This document shows, piece after piece, positions 1 through 8,500 of a stretch of 20,401 nucleotides of DNA; position 1 is the first letter of the stretch, and each line of letters opens with the position of its first letter. Location of the stretch: contig JAICEG010000027.1 of the NCBI GenBank assembly GCA_025924295.1, positions 1 through 20,401 on the forward strand, in the 5' to 3' direction. Position numbers and translations under genes: made by a program. Under the pieces are notes generated by a model, which worked only from the letters and a program-made list of their open reading frames with translations, was not told the origin of the DNA and did not search any database. The DNA comes from Vicinamibacteria bacterium. Its GTDB lineage: Bacteria > Acidobacteriota > Vicinamibacteria > Vicinamibacterales > UBA2999.

Positions 1-1
1 C

Positions 2-580
2 GCGCACGAAAACGTCTTCACCAGCATGAGCGCGCCAGGGTCTCCATTTCCCTTTGCGGCGCAGCCAACGAAGACCTATGCGGGCCGCGGCTATCCCATG
101 TATCTCAACGGCGACGGCATCCAGGTGATATACATGCCCGCCGCGCACTCCAACGGCGACAGCATTGTCTTCTTCAGGCGCGCCGATGTCATTGTGACCG
201 GGGACATCCTCGATACGAACCATTTTCCTGTGATCGATATGGCGAAGGGCGGGAGCATCCAGGGGGAGATCGATGCCTTGAATGGCATCCTCGACATGAT
301 GATCCCGCCGTTCCCTCTCAGATGGCGGGAGGAACGTACGCACGTGGTTCCTGGGCATGGCTTCGTCGCTGACTACGGAGACGTCGTCGAATACCGGAAC
401 GTGGTGACGATCGTTCGTGACCGAATCGCGGACATGATCGGCAAGGGCATGACCCTTGAGCAGGTAAAGGCGGCTGATCCGACGAAAGGTTTCCGGGCCC
501 GGTACGGATCTGACAAGGGTCGGTGGACGACGGACATGTTTGTGGAAGCCGTGTTCAACGGACTGAGTCGTAGGAAATGA
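2..580 (+). CDS. MBL-fold metallo-hydrolase, 5' end outside window
   Basis: This is the C-terminal part of a metallo-beta-lactamase-fold protein. The reading frame is open to the left edge, so the first visible codons (AHENVF) are internal and the ATG at 26 is not the true start. The segment aligns by eye along its whole length with the complete MBL protein encoded at 4388-5404. Shared stretches include AHENV, KADVI/RADVI followed by TGDI, KGGSIQGEI, VVPGHG, DYG-VVEYR, TLEQVKAA and a C-terminal NGLSR. Visible metal-site candidates are the His in AAHSNGD, the Asp in VTGDIL and the His in VPGHG; the HxHxDH region lies outside the window. The stop overlaps the next start (ATGA), which indicates translational coupling. 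The right copy has a signal peptide, so this one is probably exported too. Substrate unknown. Confidence 0.9.
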   Translation, partial: AHENVFTSMSAPGSPFPFAAQPTKTYAGRGYPMYLNGDGIQVIYMPAAHSNGDSIVFFRRADVIVTGDILDTNHFPVIDMAKGGSIQGEIDALNGILDMMIPPFPLRWREERTHVVPGHGFVADYGDVVEYRNVVTIVRDRIADMIGKGMTLEQVKAADPTKGFRARYGSDKGRWTTDMFVEAVFNGLSRRK

Positions 581-1323
581 GATCCAGCTTCGCCGTCCTG
601 CTCATCACCCTTCTGATGACTTCCGCAGTCGGCGCGCAACGCCGCACCACGCAGGCACCGGTCTCGACGGCCCGGGCCGATGCTCCGATTGACGTGACCG
701 GCTACTGGGTGTCGGTCGTCACTCAAGATTGGCGATGGCGCATGGTCACGCCCGCGAAGGGCGACTACGCGAGCATTCCGATTACGCTCGAAGCCAAGAA
801 GGCCGGCGACAACTGGGATCCGGCACGAGACGAAGCCGCTGGCGAACAGTGCAAGGCCTACGGAGCCGCCGCGCTGATGGCGGTTCCAACGCGACTGCGG
901 ATCACGTGGCAGGATGCCAACGCACTCAAGGTCGAAACGGACGCAGGCACTCAAACACGCATTTTGTACTTTGGCGATAAGACCCCCCCGCGTGGTGCGC
1001 CGACCTGGCAGGGGCATTCAGTAGCGCAATGGGAACGACCACGCGCGGCCAGAGGCGGAGCGCCGAAAGGCGGATCCCTGAAGGTTGTCACGTCCCATCT
1101 GCGCCCAGGCTACCTGCGCAAGAACGGCGTGCCTTACAGCAGCGACGCAGTGCTGACGGAATACTGGGATGTATCCGCTGATCCGGAGGGGGATCAGTGG
1201 ATCACGCTCACAAGTACGGTGGAGGACGACAAGTACCTGCGTGAGCCCTGGGTCACCGCCCTCAATTTCAAGAAGGAACGTGATGGTGCGAAGTGGGATC
1301 CCACGCCCTGCTCCGCAAGGTGA
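577..1323 (+). CDS. secreted protein of unknown family (DxTGxW type), left copy
   Basis: A 248-residue protein with a signal peptide at residues 1-20 (ending SAVGA, then Q). The mature part opens with IDVTGYW at about 38-44, followed by a Trp-rich DWRWRMVTP segment. It has two cysteines in conserved settings, EQCKAYGA and the C-terminal DPTPCSAR, that could form a disulfide. The segment GYLRKNGVPYS, followed by a Glu-Tyr-Trp and a V-D-D-x-Y-L-x-E-P stretch, recurs in other secreted proteins of this window. No enzymatic motif is recognised. The start overlaps the stop of the upstream MBL gene (ATGA), and the next gene starts 10 bases after its stop, so the three genes look like one operon. Its clear paralogue lies at 3241-3993 on the other strand. 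A lipocalin-like or similar beta-rich binding protein is possible, but that is only a guess from length and predicted strand character. Confidence 0.88.
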   Translation: MRSSFAVLLITLLMTSAVGAQRRTTQAPVSTARADAPIDVTGYWVSVVTQDWRWRMVTPAKGDYASIPITLEAKKAGDNWDPARDEAAGEQCKAYGAAALMAVPTRLRITWQDANALKVETDAGTQTRILYFGDKTPPRGAPTWQGHSVAQWERPRAARGGAPKGGSLKVVTSHLRPGYLRKNGVPYSSDAVLTEYWDVSADPEGDQWITLTSTVEDDKYLREPWVTALNFKKERDGAKWDPTPCSAR

Positions 1324-1333
1324 GTGTACGAAT

Positions 1334-2266
1334 ATGACGCGATGTGTCCCATTCGTCCTGGTCATGATGGTGAGTTCCCCAGCCTTTGCGCAGTTCGATC
1401 TCACGGGTAAGTGGGCATCCCGGTCGAGTCAGGACGCCATGGAGCGCGGACCCGGCCCCGATCCGGTCGATTACCTGGGACTGCCGCTCAATGACGAGGG
1501 ACGTGCCAGGGCGTTGAGTTACAACTACTCGATGTTGTCGCTGCCCGATGGACAGTGCGGTTATCACACGCCGTTCTACATCGTCCTGGGCCCATTCGGC
1601 CTTCATATCTGGAACGAATTCGATCCCGTGACGAGCAGGCTGGTCGCGTGGAAGATCGGCGCCTGGGTCGATCGTGACGTCACGACGATCTGGATGGATG
1701 GGCGTCCACATCCCTCACCCAACGCTCCTCGCACCTACGGCGGCTTCACGACCGGACGGTGGGAAGGCAACACGCTGGTCACTACCACGACACATATGAA
1801 GGCCAGCCAGATCCGTCGTAATGGCGCGCCCGTCAGCGACCAGGCGACGATGAGGATGTATGTGTTTCGCCATGGTGATCTGCTGACGATTCGGGCGGTC
1901 ATGCACGATCCGGTCTACTTCTCGGAGCCGCTGGTGCGGAGCCGCGTCTGGGCGCTGGATCCCGACGGGAATCTGAACCTGGGAAACGGCGTTGCGTCGC
2001 CGTGTGAGCCGATCGCGGAGCTTCCCGTCGCCGACGCGGCGGCCGTCGTGCCGCACTATCTGCCCGGACAGAATCCGTTCGTGAAGGAGCTGACCGAGAG
2101 ACACAACATCCCGCCGGAGGCGGTGCTTGGTGGCGCGGAGACGATGTATCCCGAGTACCGCAAGAAGCTCAGTGACTACGTGCCTCCAGCCATGTGCAAA
2201 CGCTATTGCGGGTGCGGCGGGCTAGGCGTGCCGTGCATCGAGGACGGCACCGGCGTCCCAAAGTGA
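1334..2266 (+). CDS. secreted Cys-tailed protein of unknown family, left copy
   Basis: A 310-residue protein. The frame is open further upstream, but the ATG at 1334 gives a clean signal peptide (MTRCVPFVLVMMVSSPAFAQ) and a 10-base gap from the preceding stop, so this start was chosen. The mature protein opens with FDLTGKW. Conserved features shared with the paralogue at 2279-3259 are TIWMDGRPHPSPNA, a GxWEGNTLV segment, a THxK segment followed by RRNG, HDPVYFSEP, VPHYLPGQNP and MYPEYRKKL. The C terminus carries a cysteine cluster (Cys 288, 292, 294 and 301) that suggests disulfides or a metal site; it is not a CxxCH heme motif. No known family was recognised. Third gene of the left cassette; it converges on its own paralogue with only 12 bases between the stops. 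Confidence 0.88.
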   Translation: MTRCVPFVLVMMVSSPAFAQFDLTGKWASRSSQDAMERGPGPDPVDYLGLPLNDEGRARALSYNYSMLSLPDGQCGYHTPFYIVLGPFGLHIWNEFDPVTSRLVAWKIGAWVDRDVTTIWMDGRPHPSPNAPRTYGGFTTGRWEGNTLVTTTTHMKASQIRRNGAPVSDQATMRMYVFRHGDLLTIRAVMHDPVYFSEPLVRSRVWALDPDGNLNLGNGVASPCEPIAELPVADAAAVVPHYLPGQNPFVKELTERHNIPPEAVLGGAETMYPEYRKKLSDYVPPAMCKRYCGCGGLGVPCIEDGTGVPK

Positions 2267-2278
2267 GCGTTGCACGCC

Positions 2279-3259
2279 CTATCGTTCGTTTCCGGTAAGC
2301 GCTTTTCTGAGCTCCGGCGGCAGGTTGCCATCGTTGCAGGTCAACCCCGGCGCCGCACCAGGTAGCCCTTGCCGCTCGATCCATCCGCAACAGTAGCGGC
2401 CGCACGACATGGGCGGTTTGTAGACCGGTCGCAGCGTCTTGCGATATTCGGGATAGAGCGTGTGGGCGTGTCCCATCGCCGCGTCCTTGGGGATGTTGTA
2501 CATCCGCACCATGTAGTCTTCTTCCGGGTTCTGACCGGGCAGATAGTGCGGCACCTCGCCGGTGTCCTCGAGCGACGGGATCTCGACGCCGACGTTGCAC
2601 GTGTCGCGCATCGGGCCCTGGCTTCCACGCGGGTCGAACTCCCACACACGGCTGACGACGTGCGGCTCGGTCAGGTAGATCGGATCGTCCTGGACGGTCG
2701 TGATCGTCAACAGGTTCTCGCGCCGCGTGATGAAGGCGGTGAAGGTGGATCGATCGCTGCCGGGGAGGCCGACCCCGCGCCGGATCCACGCCGTTTTGAC
2801 GTGGGTCGTGCGGACGACGAGCGTGTCGCCTTCCCAGTGCCCGGTCGAGAATCCGGAAGAGGGGTGCCATGCATTGGGAGACGGGTGCGGCCGTCCGTCC
2901 ATCCAGATCGTCACCGTATCGCGCAGGTAATCACCGCCCATCACCCAGGCGATCACGCGACCCGATTCGTCTACCTGGTTCCAGAATCGAAGGGCGAGCG
3001 GCCGGTAGAGCCCGACCCACGGCGACTGTGCCAGGCACTGACGCTCGATCGTCGACGGCAGGCTTGGCGTGTAGCGGAGCGCCTTGGCGCGTCCTTCGTC
3101 GCTGAGGGGCATGCCGGTGAAGTCGCCGAGGAACGATCCGGGGCCGCGCTCGATGTAGTCCTCGTGCATCCGGATCGCATACGAGCCGCCGAGCTCGACC
3201 TGCGCGAAGGCCGGCGTACTCAGTGTGACCAGCAAGCCGGCTAGAAGCGCGCGTCGCAT
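2279..3259 (-). CDS. secreted Cys-tailed protein of unknown family, right copy
   Basis: A 326-residue paralogue of the protein at 1334-2266. Shared stretches include WMDGRPHPSPNA, GHWEGDTLVV, HYLPGQNP and YPEYRKTL. The chosen ATG at 3257-3259 gives the signal peptide MRRALLAGLLVTLSTPAFAQ, parallel to the left copy. A second ATG fifteen bases upstream (3272-3274) would add MGSNT and is less likely. The first bases overlap the end of the upstream gene by 19 bases, so the two are probably translated together. The C-terminal cysteines are at 286, 290, 291 and 308; CxRYC is shared with the left copy, while the second half differs and is longer. Last gene of the right cassette. Function unknown; export and a structural or binding role are inferred from the signal peptide and the lack of enzyme motifs. 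Confidence 0.88.
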   Translation of the reverse strand: MRRALLAGLLVTLSTPAFAQVELGGSYAIRMHEDYIERGPGSFLGDFTGMPLSDEGRAKALRYTPSLPSTIERQCLAQSPWVGLYRPLALRFWNQVDESGRVIAWVMGGDYLRDTVTIWMDGRPHPSPNAWHPSSGFSTGHWEGDTLVVRTTHVKTAWIRRGVGLPGSDRSTFTAFITRRENLLTITTVQDDPIYLTEPHVVSRVWEFDPRGSQGPMRDTCNVGVEIPSLEDTGEVPHYLPGQNPEEDYMVRMYNIPKDAAMGHAHTLYPEYRKTLRPVYKPPMSCGRYCCGWIERQGLPGAAPGLTCNDGNLPPELRKALTGNER

Positions 3260-3993
3260 GGTGTTGGATCCCATTTCGAGCTGTCTCGTTCGAGCTTGTA
3301 GTGAATCGCCGTCTGAAAAGGCGCCTGCAGGAACACGGGATCGTCGACGACGTTCGTGTTGACCAGGTACTTGTCACCCGTCGGCAGCGAGTGCACATCC
3401 CAGTGTTCGGTGAAGACCGCGCGCTCGCTGTAGGGCACGCCGTTCTTGCGCAGGTATCCGGCGCGAAGGTTGGTCGTCACGGTCTTGAGTGACCCGAAAC
3501 GCGGTGCGCCACGACCTCCTCCGCGCACGATCCACTGCGCGGACGTCTGTCCCTGCCAGCTGCGCGGCGCTGACGGTGCAGCGGCCGCGAACCGCAGGAG
3601 CCGCGTCTGCGTGCCGTAGTCGGTCTCGAGCTTGATCGTGTTGTCGTCCTGCCAGGCGATCCGCATCCGGATCGGCCCGCGCATCAAGCCGGGAGCGCCA
3701 TACGCCTTGCACTGTTGGCCAGCGGCTTCGTCCTTGTCCGGATCCCAGGCCTCGGCGGTCTGCTGGCCCTGGAGGCTGAGCGGGATGCTGACGATGTCGC
3801 CCTTCGGCGGCGTGATCATGCGCCATCGCCAGTCTTCCGAGATGATCGCCACCCATTGACCGGTGAGATCGATCGGCGCCTCGGCACGCGCGGATGCCGG
3901 CGTGCCGCGAGCGCCTCGCGTCTGTGCCTCGGCGTCGACGACCAGCACGGCCACGAGTGAAAGCGCGATCGTCGACGGCAAGGCGCGTCTCAT
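3241..3993 (-). CDS. secreted protein of unknown family (DxTGxW type), right copy
   Basis: A 250-residue paralogue of the protein at 577-1323. It shares IDLTGQW (about 41-47), DWRWRMITPPKGD, a DEAAGQQCKAYGA segment, ITWQD/IAWQD, TQTR, GYLRKNGVPYS and DPTPCDAR at the C terminus. The two cysteines, in QQCKAYGA and TPCDAR, are conserved with the left copy. The ATG at 3991-3993 is taken as the start; a TTG codon lies directly before it. The signal peptide runs to about residue 23 (VVDAEA, then Q). A GGAC sequence upstream is a weak ribosome site. The start lies only 15 bases after the end of the YbjQ-like gene, and its own 3' end overlaps the next gene. Function unknown; the copy in the same order in the left cassette argues that it works with the MBL protein. 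Confidence 0.88.
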   Translation of the reverse strand: MRRALPSTIALSLVAVLVVDAEAQTRGARGTPASARAEAPIDLTGQWVAIISEDWRWRMITPPKGDIVSIPLSLQGQQTAEAWDPDKDEAAGQQCKAYGAPGLMRGPIRMRIAWQDDNTIKLETDYGTQTRLLRFAAAAPSAPRSWQGQTSAQWIVRGGGRGAPRFGSLKTVTTNLRAGYLRKNGVPYSERAVFTEHWDVHSLPTGDKYLVNTNVVDDPVFLQAPFQTAIHYKLERDSSKWDPTPCDARF

Positions 3994-4008
3994 CAACGTG
4001 TCCTGGTA

Positions 4009-4341
4009 CTATTCCGCCCCGAGCGTGACCGCCGTTCCGCTGGCGCTCACCATGAGCATCCCACCGCCGCCGCCCATCTGAATGTTCTCGTAATCGAGGT
4101 CCACTCCGACCACGGCGTGGGCGCCCAGCTCCTTCGCCTGCTGCACCATCTCCTCGACGGCAATGGCTTTCGCCTTCCTGAGCTCCTGCTCGTACGCCGC
4201 AGAACGGCCACCAACGATGTCGCGGATGCCGGCGAAGAAGTCGCGGAAGATGTTCGCGCCGAGAATGGCCTCGCCGCTCACGATGCCGAGGTGCTTGACG
4301 ATGCGGGAGCCCGAAACCGTGGGCGTGGTCACAGTCAACAT
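4009..4341 (-). CDS. YbjQ/UPF0145 family protein
   Basis: A 110-residue protein matching the YbjQ (UPF0145) family in length and pattern: an N-terminal GxxIVKHLGIVSGEAILG segment, NIFRDFFAGIRDIVGGRS, the helix with EQELRKAKAIAVEEM, and AHAVVGVDLDYE near residues 80-90. Family members are small cytosolic proteins of uncertain role, sometimes labelled heavy-metal-binding on structural grounds. No signal peptide is present, unlike all its neighbours. A strong ribosome site (AGGAGG on the minus strand, 4349-4354) precedes the ATG. It sits between the MBL gene and the 250-residue secreted protein gene of the right cassette, a position empty in the left cassette, so it was either inserted here or lost there. 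Family assignment is fairly sure; the role in this operon is unknown. Confidence 0.9.
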   Translation of the reverse strand: MLTVTTPTVSGSRIVKHLGIVSGEAILGANIFRDFFAGIRDIVGGRSAAYEQELRKAKAIAVEEMVQQAKELGAHAVVGVDLDYENIQMGGGGGMLMVSASGTAVTLGAE

Positions 4342-4387
4342 GTAGGAACCTCCTGCGAATCTATACGAGAGACACGACGGCAGGTTC

Positions 4388-5404
4388 TCATGGCTTGCGA
4401 CTCAAACCGTTGTACACGGCCTCGACGAATCGATCCGTAGTCCAGTCTCCTTGATCCGAACCGTATCGCCCTCGATAGCCCTTCGTGGGATTGGCGGCCT
4501 TCACCTGCTCGAGCGTCAGCCCTTTGTCGATCAGTTCCTGGATCGTGTCCCGGACCACCGTGACCATGTCGCGGTACTCGACGACCTCGCCGTAGTCGGA
4601 GATGTAGCCATGACCGGGAACCACGAGTGTGCGGCCGGGCTTCAGCACGAGCGGCATGTTGGCCACGATGAACTCGGTCAACAGGCGGTTGAGCGCTTCG
4701 ATCTCGCCCTGGATACTGCCGCCCTTCGCCGGATCGATCACGGGGAACTGGCGCAGGTCGATGATGTCGCCCGTTGCGATGACATCCGCTTTCCTGAAGA
4801 GGACCATCACATCGCTGTCGGAGTGCGCACCCGTCTGCCGAATCACCTGCACGGCATCGTCGTTGACGTACATGGAGCGATAGCGCGACGTGAACGTGTC
4901 GTTCGGCAGCATCTTCGTTGGGAACGACGACTCGGCCCCGTTGCTGCCGAGCCCGCTCAGTCGGCGAAGCACGTTTTCGTGCGCGAGCACCGTGGCGTGG
5001 TTGCCATCGCCGAACGGGTCAGGGCTGAGCCCGATTCCCGCGCCGCCCACGATGGCGTTGCCACCAACGTGATCCAGATCGGCGCTGGTGTTGACGACCA
5101 TGCGGATCGGTCGCGATGAAATCGCCTTGATTGCCTCGAGCAGCGCGCCCGCCTTCTCGGTCGAGCCACTGTCGACCACGATGAGGCCGTCTTCCCCTGC
5201 GTGGACGGTGACGTTGCCACCGGCGCCGAAGATGACGTGAACGTTGGGTCGAATCTGAATCGTTTCGAGCCCGGCGGTTGTGGTCGAGGGATGCTGCTGG
5301 GCAGAGGCAGTATGCGCCCAAGGTACGACGCTCAGCGCGAGGACGAGCGCCAGAAGGACAAGCCGGGTCGGTGCGCGACGAAACCACCCCGCGCTCGCAA
5401 TCAT
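4388..5404 (-). CDS. exported MBL-fold metallo-hydrolase with altered HxHxDH motif
   Basis: A complete 338-residue metallo-beta-lactamase-fold protein with a long signal peptide (hydrophobic core about 14-30, cleavage near ASAQ at 33-36). The fold is supported by the opening beta-strand pair (VHVIFGAGGNVTV, GLIVVDSG at 73-80), VVNTSADLDHVGGN at 103-116, GAHSDSD (His194), VIATGDI (Asp213) and VPGHG (His265). The usual zinc motif HxHxDH is here SxDxDH: Ser107 and Asp109 replace the first two histidines, while Asp111 and His112 are kept. Metal binding and activity may therefore differ from standard hydrolases. First gene of the right cassette; no good ribosome site is seen before the ATG. It diverges from the TonB-dependent receptor gene across 122 bases. 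Substrate unknown. Confidence 0.9.
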   Translation of the reverse strand: MIASAGWFRRAPTRLVLLALVLALSVVPWAHTASAQQHPSTTTAGLETIQIRPNVHVIFGAGGNVTVHAGEDGLIVVDSGSTEKAGALLEAIKAISSRPIRMVVNTSADLDHVGGNAIVGGAGIGLSPDPFGDGNHATVLAHENVLRRLSGLGSNGAESSFPTKMLPNDTFTSRYRSMYVNDDAVQVIRQTGAHSDSDVMVLFRKADVIATGDIIDLRQFPVIDPAKGGSIQGEIEALNRLLTEFIVANMPLVLKPGRTLVVPGHGYISDYGEVVEYRDMVTVVRDTIQELIDKGLTLEQVKAANPTKGYRGRYGSDQGDWTTDRFVEAVYNGLSRKP

Positions 5405-5526
5405 CGTGGCACACGTTTACCACACTCGGTGAGCCGAGGCCAGATGTCTGCACAACTGGGTGTAGGATCTGTCCCGCTTACCGGCGGCGGAGTTCACGAC
5501 AGTTACGCCTCAGAGGTGGAGGACTT

Positions 5527-8500
5527 ATGAAGCGCACCCTGCGGACCCTGGTCGGTGTCCTCGTCCTGTTGTTCTCCGGGTTAGACGCGCACGCCCAAAC
5601 CACAGCTCAAATCAACGGCACGGTCACCGATGAAGCCGGCGGTGTCCTGCCTGGCGCAACGGTATCAGCGCTCCAGACCCAGACCGGGTTTCGCCGCGAT
5701 GTCGTGACCGACGTCGAGGGCACGTACACGCTGACGAATCTGCCGATCGGACCGTATCGCCTCGAGGTATCGCTCGGGGGCTTTCGCACGTACGTACAGA
5801 CCGGCATCGTGCTGCAGGTGAACAGCAACCCTGTCATTCCCGTGCGGCTGCTGCTTGGTGCGATCGAGGAGACGGTCTCGGTCGAGGCGGCGGCGCCGCT
5901 GGTCGAGACGCGCAACCCATCGATCGCGACGATAGTCGACAACGAAGCCGTGGAGGCGCTGCCGCTGGAAGGGCGCAACGTGGCGTCGCTCGTGATCCTG
6001 GCCGGCAGCGCGGTCGATACCGGCAATCCTTCGAGCCGCAGCCTGACCCAGAGCCGCGGCATCGCGGTGGCAGGTGGCCAGCAGTTCGGGGTGCAGTACC
6101 TGCTCGACGGTGCGATGCACAACAACTGGTACGACGGCGTGAACCTGCCGCTGCCGTTCCCCGATGCGATGCAGGAGTTGCGCGTCGAGACCAGCTCGCA
6201 GAACGCGCAGAACGGTGTGAAGGCGGGCGGTACGGTGAGCGTGGCGACCAAAGCGGGGACGAACCTGTATCGCGGCGACGTGTTCGAGTTCGCCCGGCAT
6301 CATCGCTTCAACGCGAAAGCGCCGTTTGCTGCCGTGAACCCGGTTACCGGCGAGCGCGCCAGTGACGGCCTGGTGAGAAACCAGTTCGGCGGCGTCCTGG
6401 GCGGCCCAATCATCCAGGACAAGATCTTCTTCTTCGGCGCCTATCAGGGCACGCGGACGACGCAGACGCCGGCCGACATCATCACCTTCATCCCCACGGC
6501 GGCCATGATGAACGGCGATTTCACGACCGTCGCCTCGGCGCAGTGCCGCGCTCAGGGAAACCTCGCGCTGCCACCGGCACTCGGCTTCGTCAACAACCGG
6601 ATCAACCCGGCTCTGTTCAGCCCGGCCGCAGTGAAAATCGCCGGCATGCTGCCGCCGACGAGCGACCCGTGCGGTCAGATCGCGTACTCACGCCCGACGA
6701 AGCCGACCGAGGACATGCCGATCGGCCGTATCGATTGGCAGTTGAACCCGAATCACTCGTTGTTCGGGCGATACATGCTCTCGACGACGTTCTGGGAGCC
6801 GGCATTCGAGAACGCGGGCGGCAACATTCTCGCGGCGACGCTCGGCGGCCGCGACAACACCGTCCATTCGTTCGTCATCGGGGACTCGGTGGTGTTGAAC
6901 AACTCGATGGTCAACAGCATGAGGTTTTCCGTCAGTCGCACGAGCGTCATCCGGACACACTCGGAGCTCTTCGGACCGGAGGATGTCGGCGTGAACATGT
7001 TCACCTACATCCCCGAGTACATGAACCTCACCATCACGGGCGCGTTCTCGATCAACACGGGGACCGAGACGTTTTCGTACTACAAGCCGAATACGTACTC
7101 GTTCTCCGACGACTTGACGATCGTCCGCGGGAATCACCAGTTTGGTTTCGGCGGCGCCGTGGCGATGTCCGATTGGCAGACCGAGTCGAACGTGCGTTCG
7201 ATGGGGCCGATGTCGTTCAACGGCGGTGTGACCGGATTGCCACTCGCGGACTTCCTGATGGGCCGCGTGTTCGAGTTCAGGGAGGCGACGCCGTTCCGCC
7301 AGGACATCAAGCAGCCCTACTTCGCACTCTACGCGCAGGACACCTGGCGGATGTCACCGAACGTGACGTTCAACTACGGCCTGCGCTGGGAACCATGGTT
7401 CCCGCAGGACAGCGTCGACCAGGCGGTCTACACGTTCGATGTCGATCGGATGTGGAACAACGTGCGCAGCACGGTGTATCCGCAGGCGCCGGCCGGCCTC
7501 TACTACCCCGGCGACCCCGGATTCCCGGGCAATTCCGGCATGAACGTCGTGTGGTCGAACCTGGCTCCTCGCGTCGGCGTGTCGTGGGACCCGCGAGGCG
7601 ACGGGCGTACGTCCGTGCGCGCCGGATATGGATTGACCGGTGACTTCGTGACCGGTCAATTCTTCTTCGACTCGCGCTCGGCGCCGCCATTCGGGTTGGA
7701 GCAGCGGCTCACCAACACGCGCCTCGACGATCCGTGGGGTGCGGTTGGCCGCACCAATCCTTATCCGGTCCCGCTCGGTGGCGATGACTACCCGTACGAC
7801 GCTGCCTTGTACTCGCTGTTCATCTCGATGCCGACCGACATCAAGACAACACGCAACCATGCGTGGAACCTCGCGCTCCAGCACCAGCTGGGCGAGAACA
7901 TGGCGTTCTCGGCCACCTACCTGGGCAACCGCATGGTCAACATGTGGGGCGTCGTGGATGGCAACCCTGGTGTGATTCCCGCCGGTTCCACCGCAACGGG
8001 GCCGTGCACGCTCAAGTTGCCGACGGGTGGCACGCAGTCGTTCGCGAATTGCTCGACGGCGCCGCTGGATCTCCGCCGCGAGTTGAGCCAGGTGAATCCG
8101 CCGGTCGGGCAGTACTACGGGTATCTCGACTGGATCACCGACGCAGGCTGGCAGGACTATCACGGCCTGCTGCTCTCGATTCAGCGCCGTTCGGCGGGCG
8201 GCCTGACGACGAATGCCAACTACACGATCTCCACGTGCGAAGGGCTCATCAGCCAGGGGCAGGCGCCGCTCAACGTCGCGACCGGTTACATGATCCCGGT
8301 CTCGTTGATCGAGCCGCCCTCGGATGCCGAACGCGACGCCATCTTCGAATCAGACAAGGGGCGATGCAGCACGTGGCGCAAGCACATCTTCAATCTCAGC
8401 GCCAGCATCGAGACACCGCAATTCAGCAACGCGACCGCGCGCGCACTCGGCTCCGGGTGGCGGATCTCGGGGATCTACCGCGCGAACTCGGGCGCGCCGC

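Noticed and set aside
2369..3244. A 291-codon plus-strand frame opposite the right-hand secreted protein gene
   Set aside because: It is antisense to a gene with a signal peptide and a clear paralogue, and its own sequence shows no domain.
3046..3980. A 15-base sequence, CGATCGTCGACGGCA, repeated at 3046-3060 and 3966-3980
   Set aside because: Both copies are in coding DNA of different genes, contain common GC-rich restriction-like words, and show no flanking similarity; chance is the simplest explanation.
5278..5526. An upstream extension of the TonB receptor frame
   Set aside because: It overlaps the start of the divergent MBL gene, lacks a signal peptide, and the ATG at 5527 has a ribosome site and signal sequence.
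6543..7643. A long open frame of 366 codons inside the TonB receptor gene
   Set aside because: It is a shifted frame of the receptor, Arg/Pro/Gly-rich with no motif, and the receptor frame is continuous and clearly conserved.
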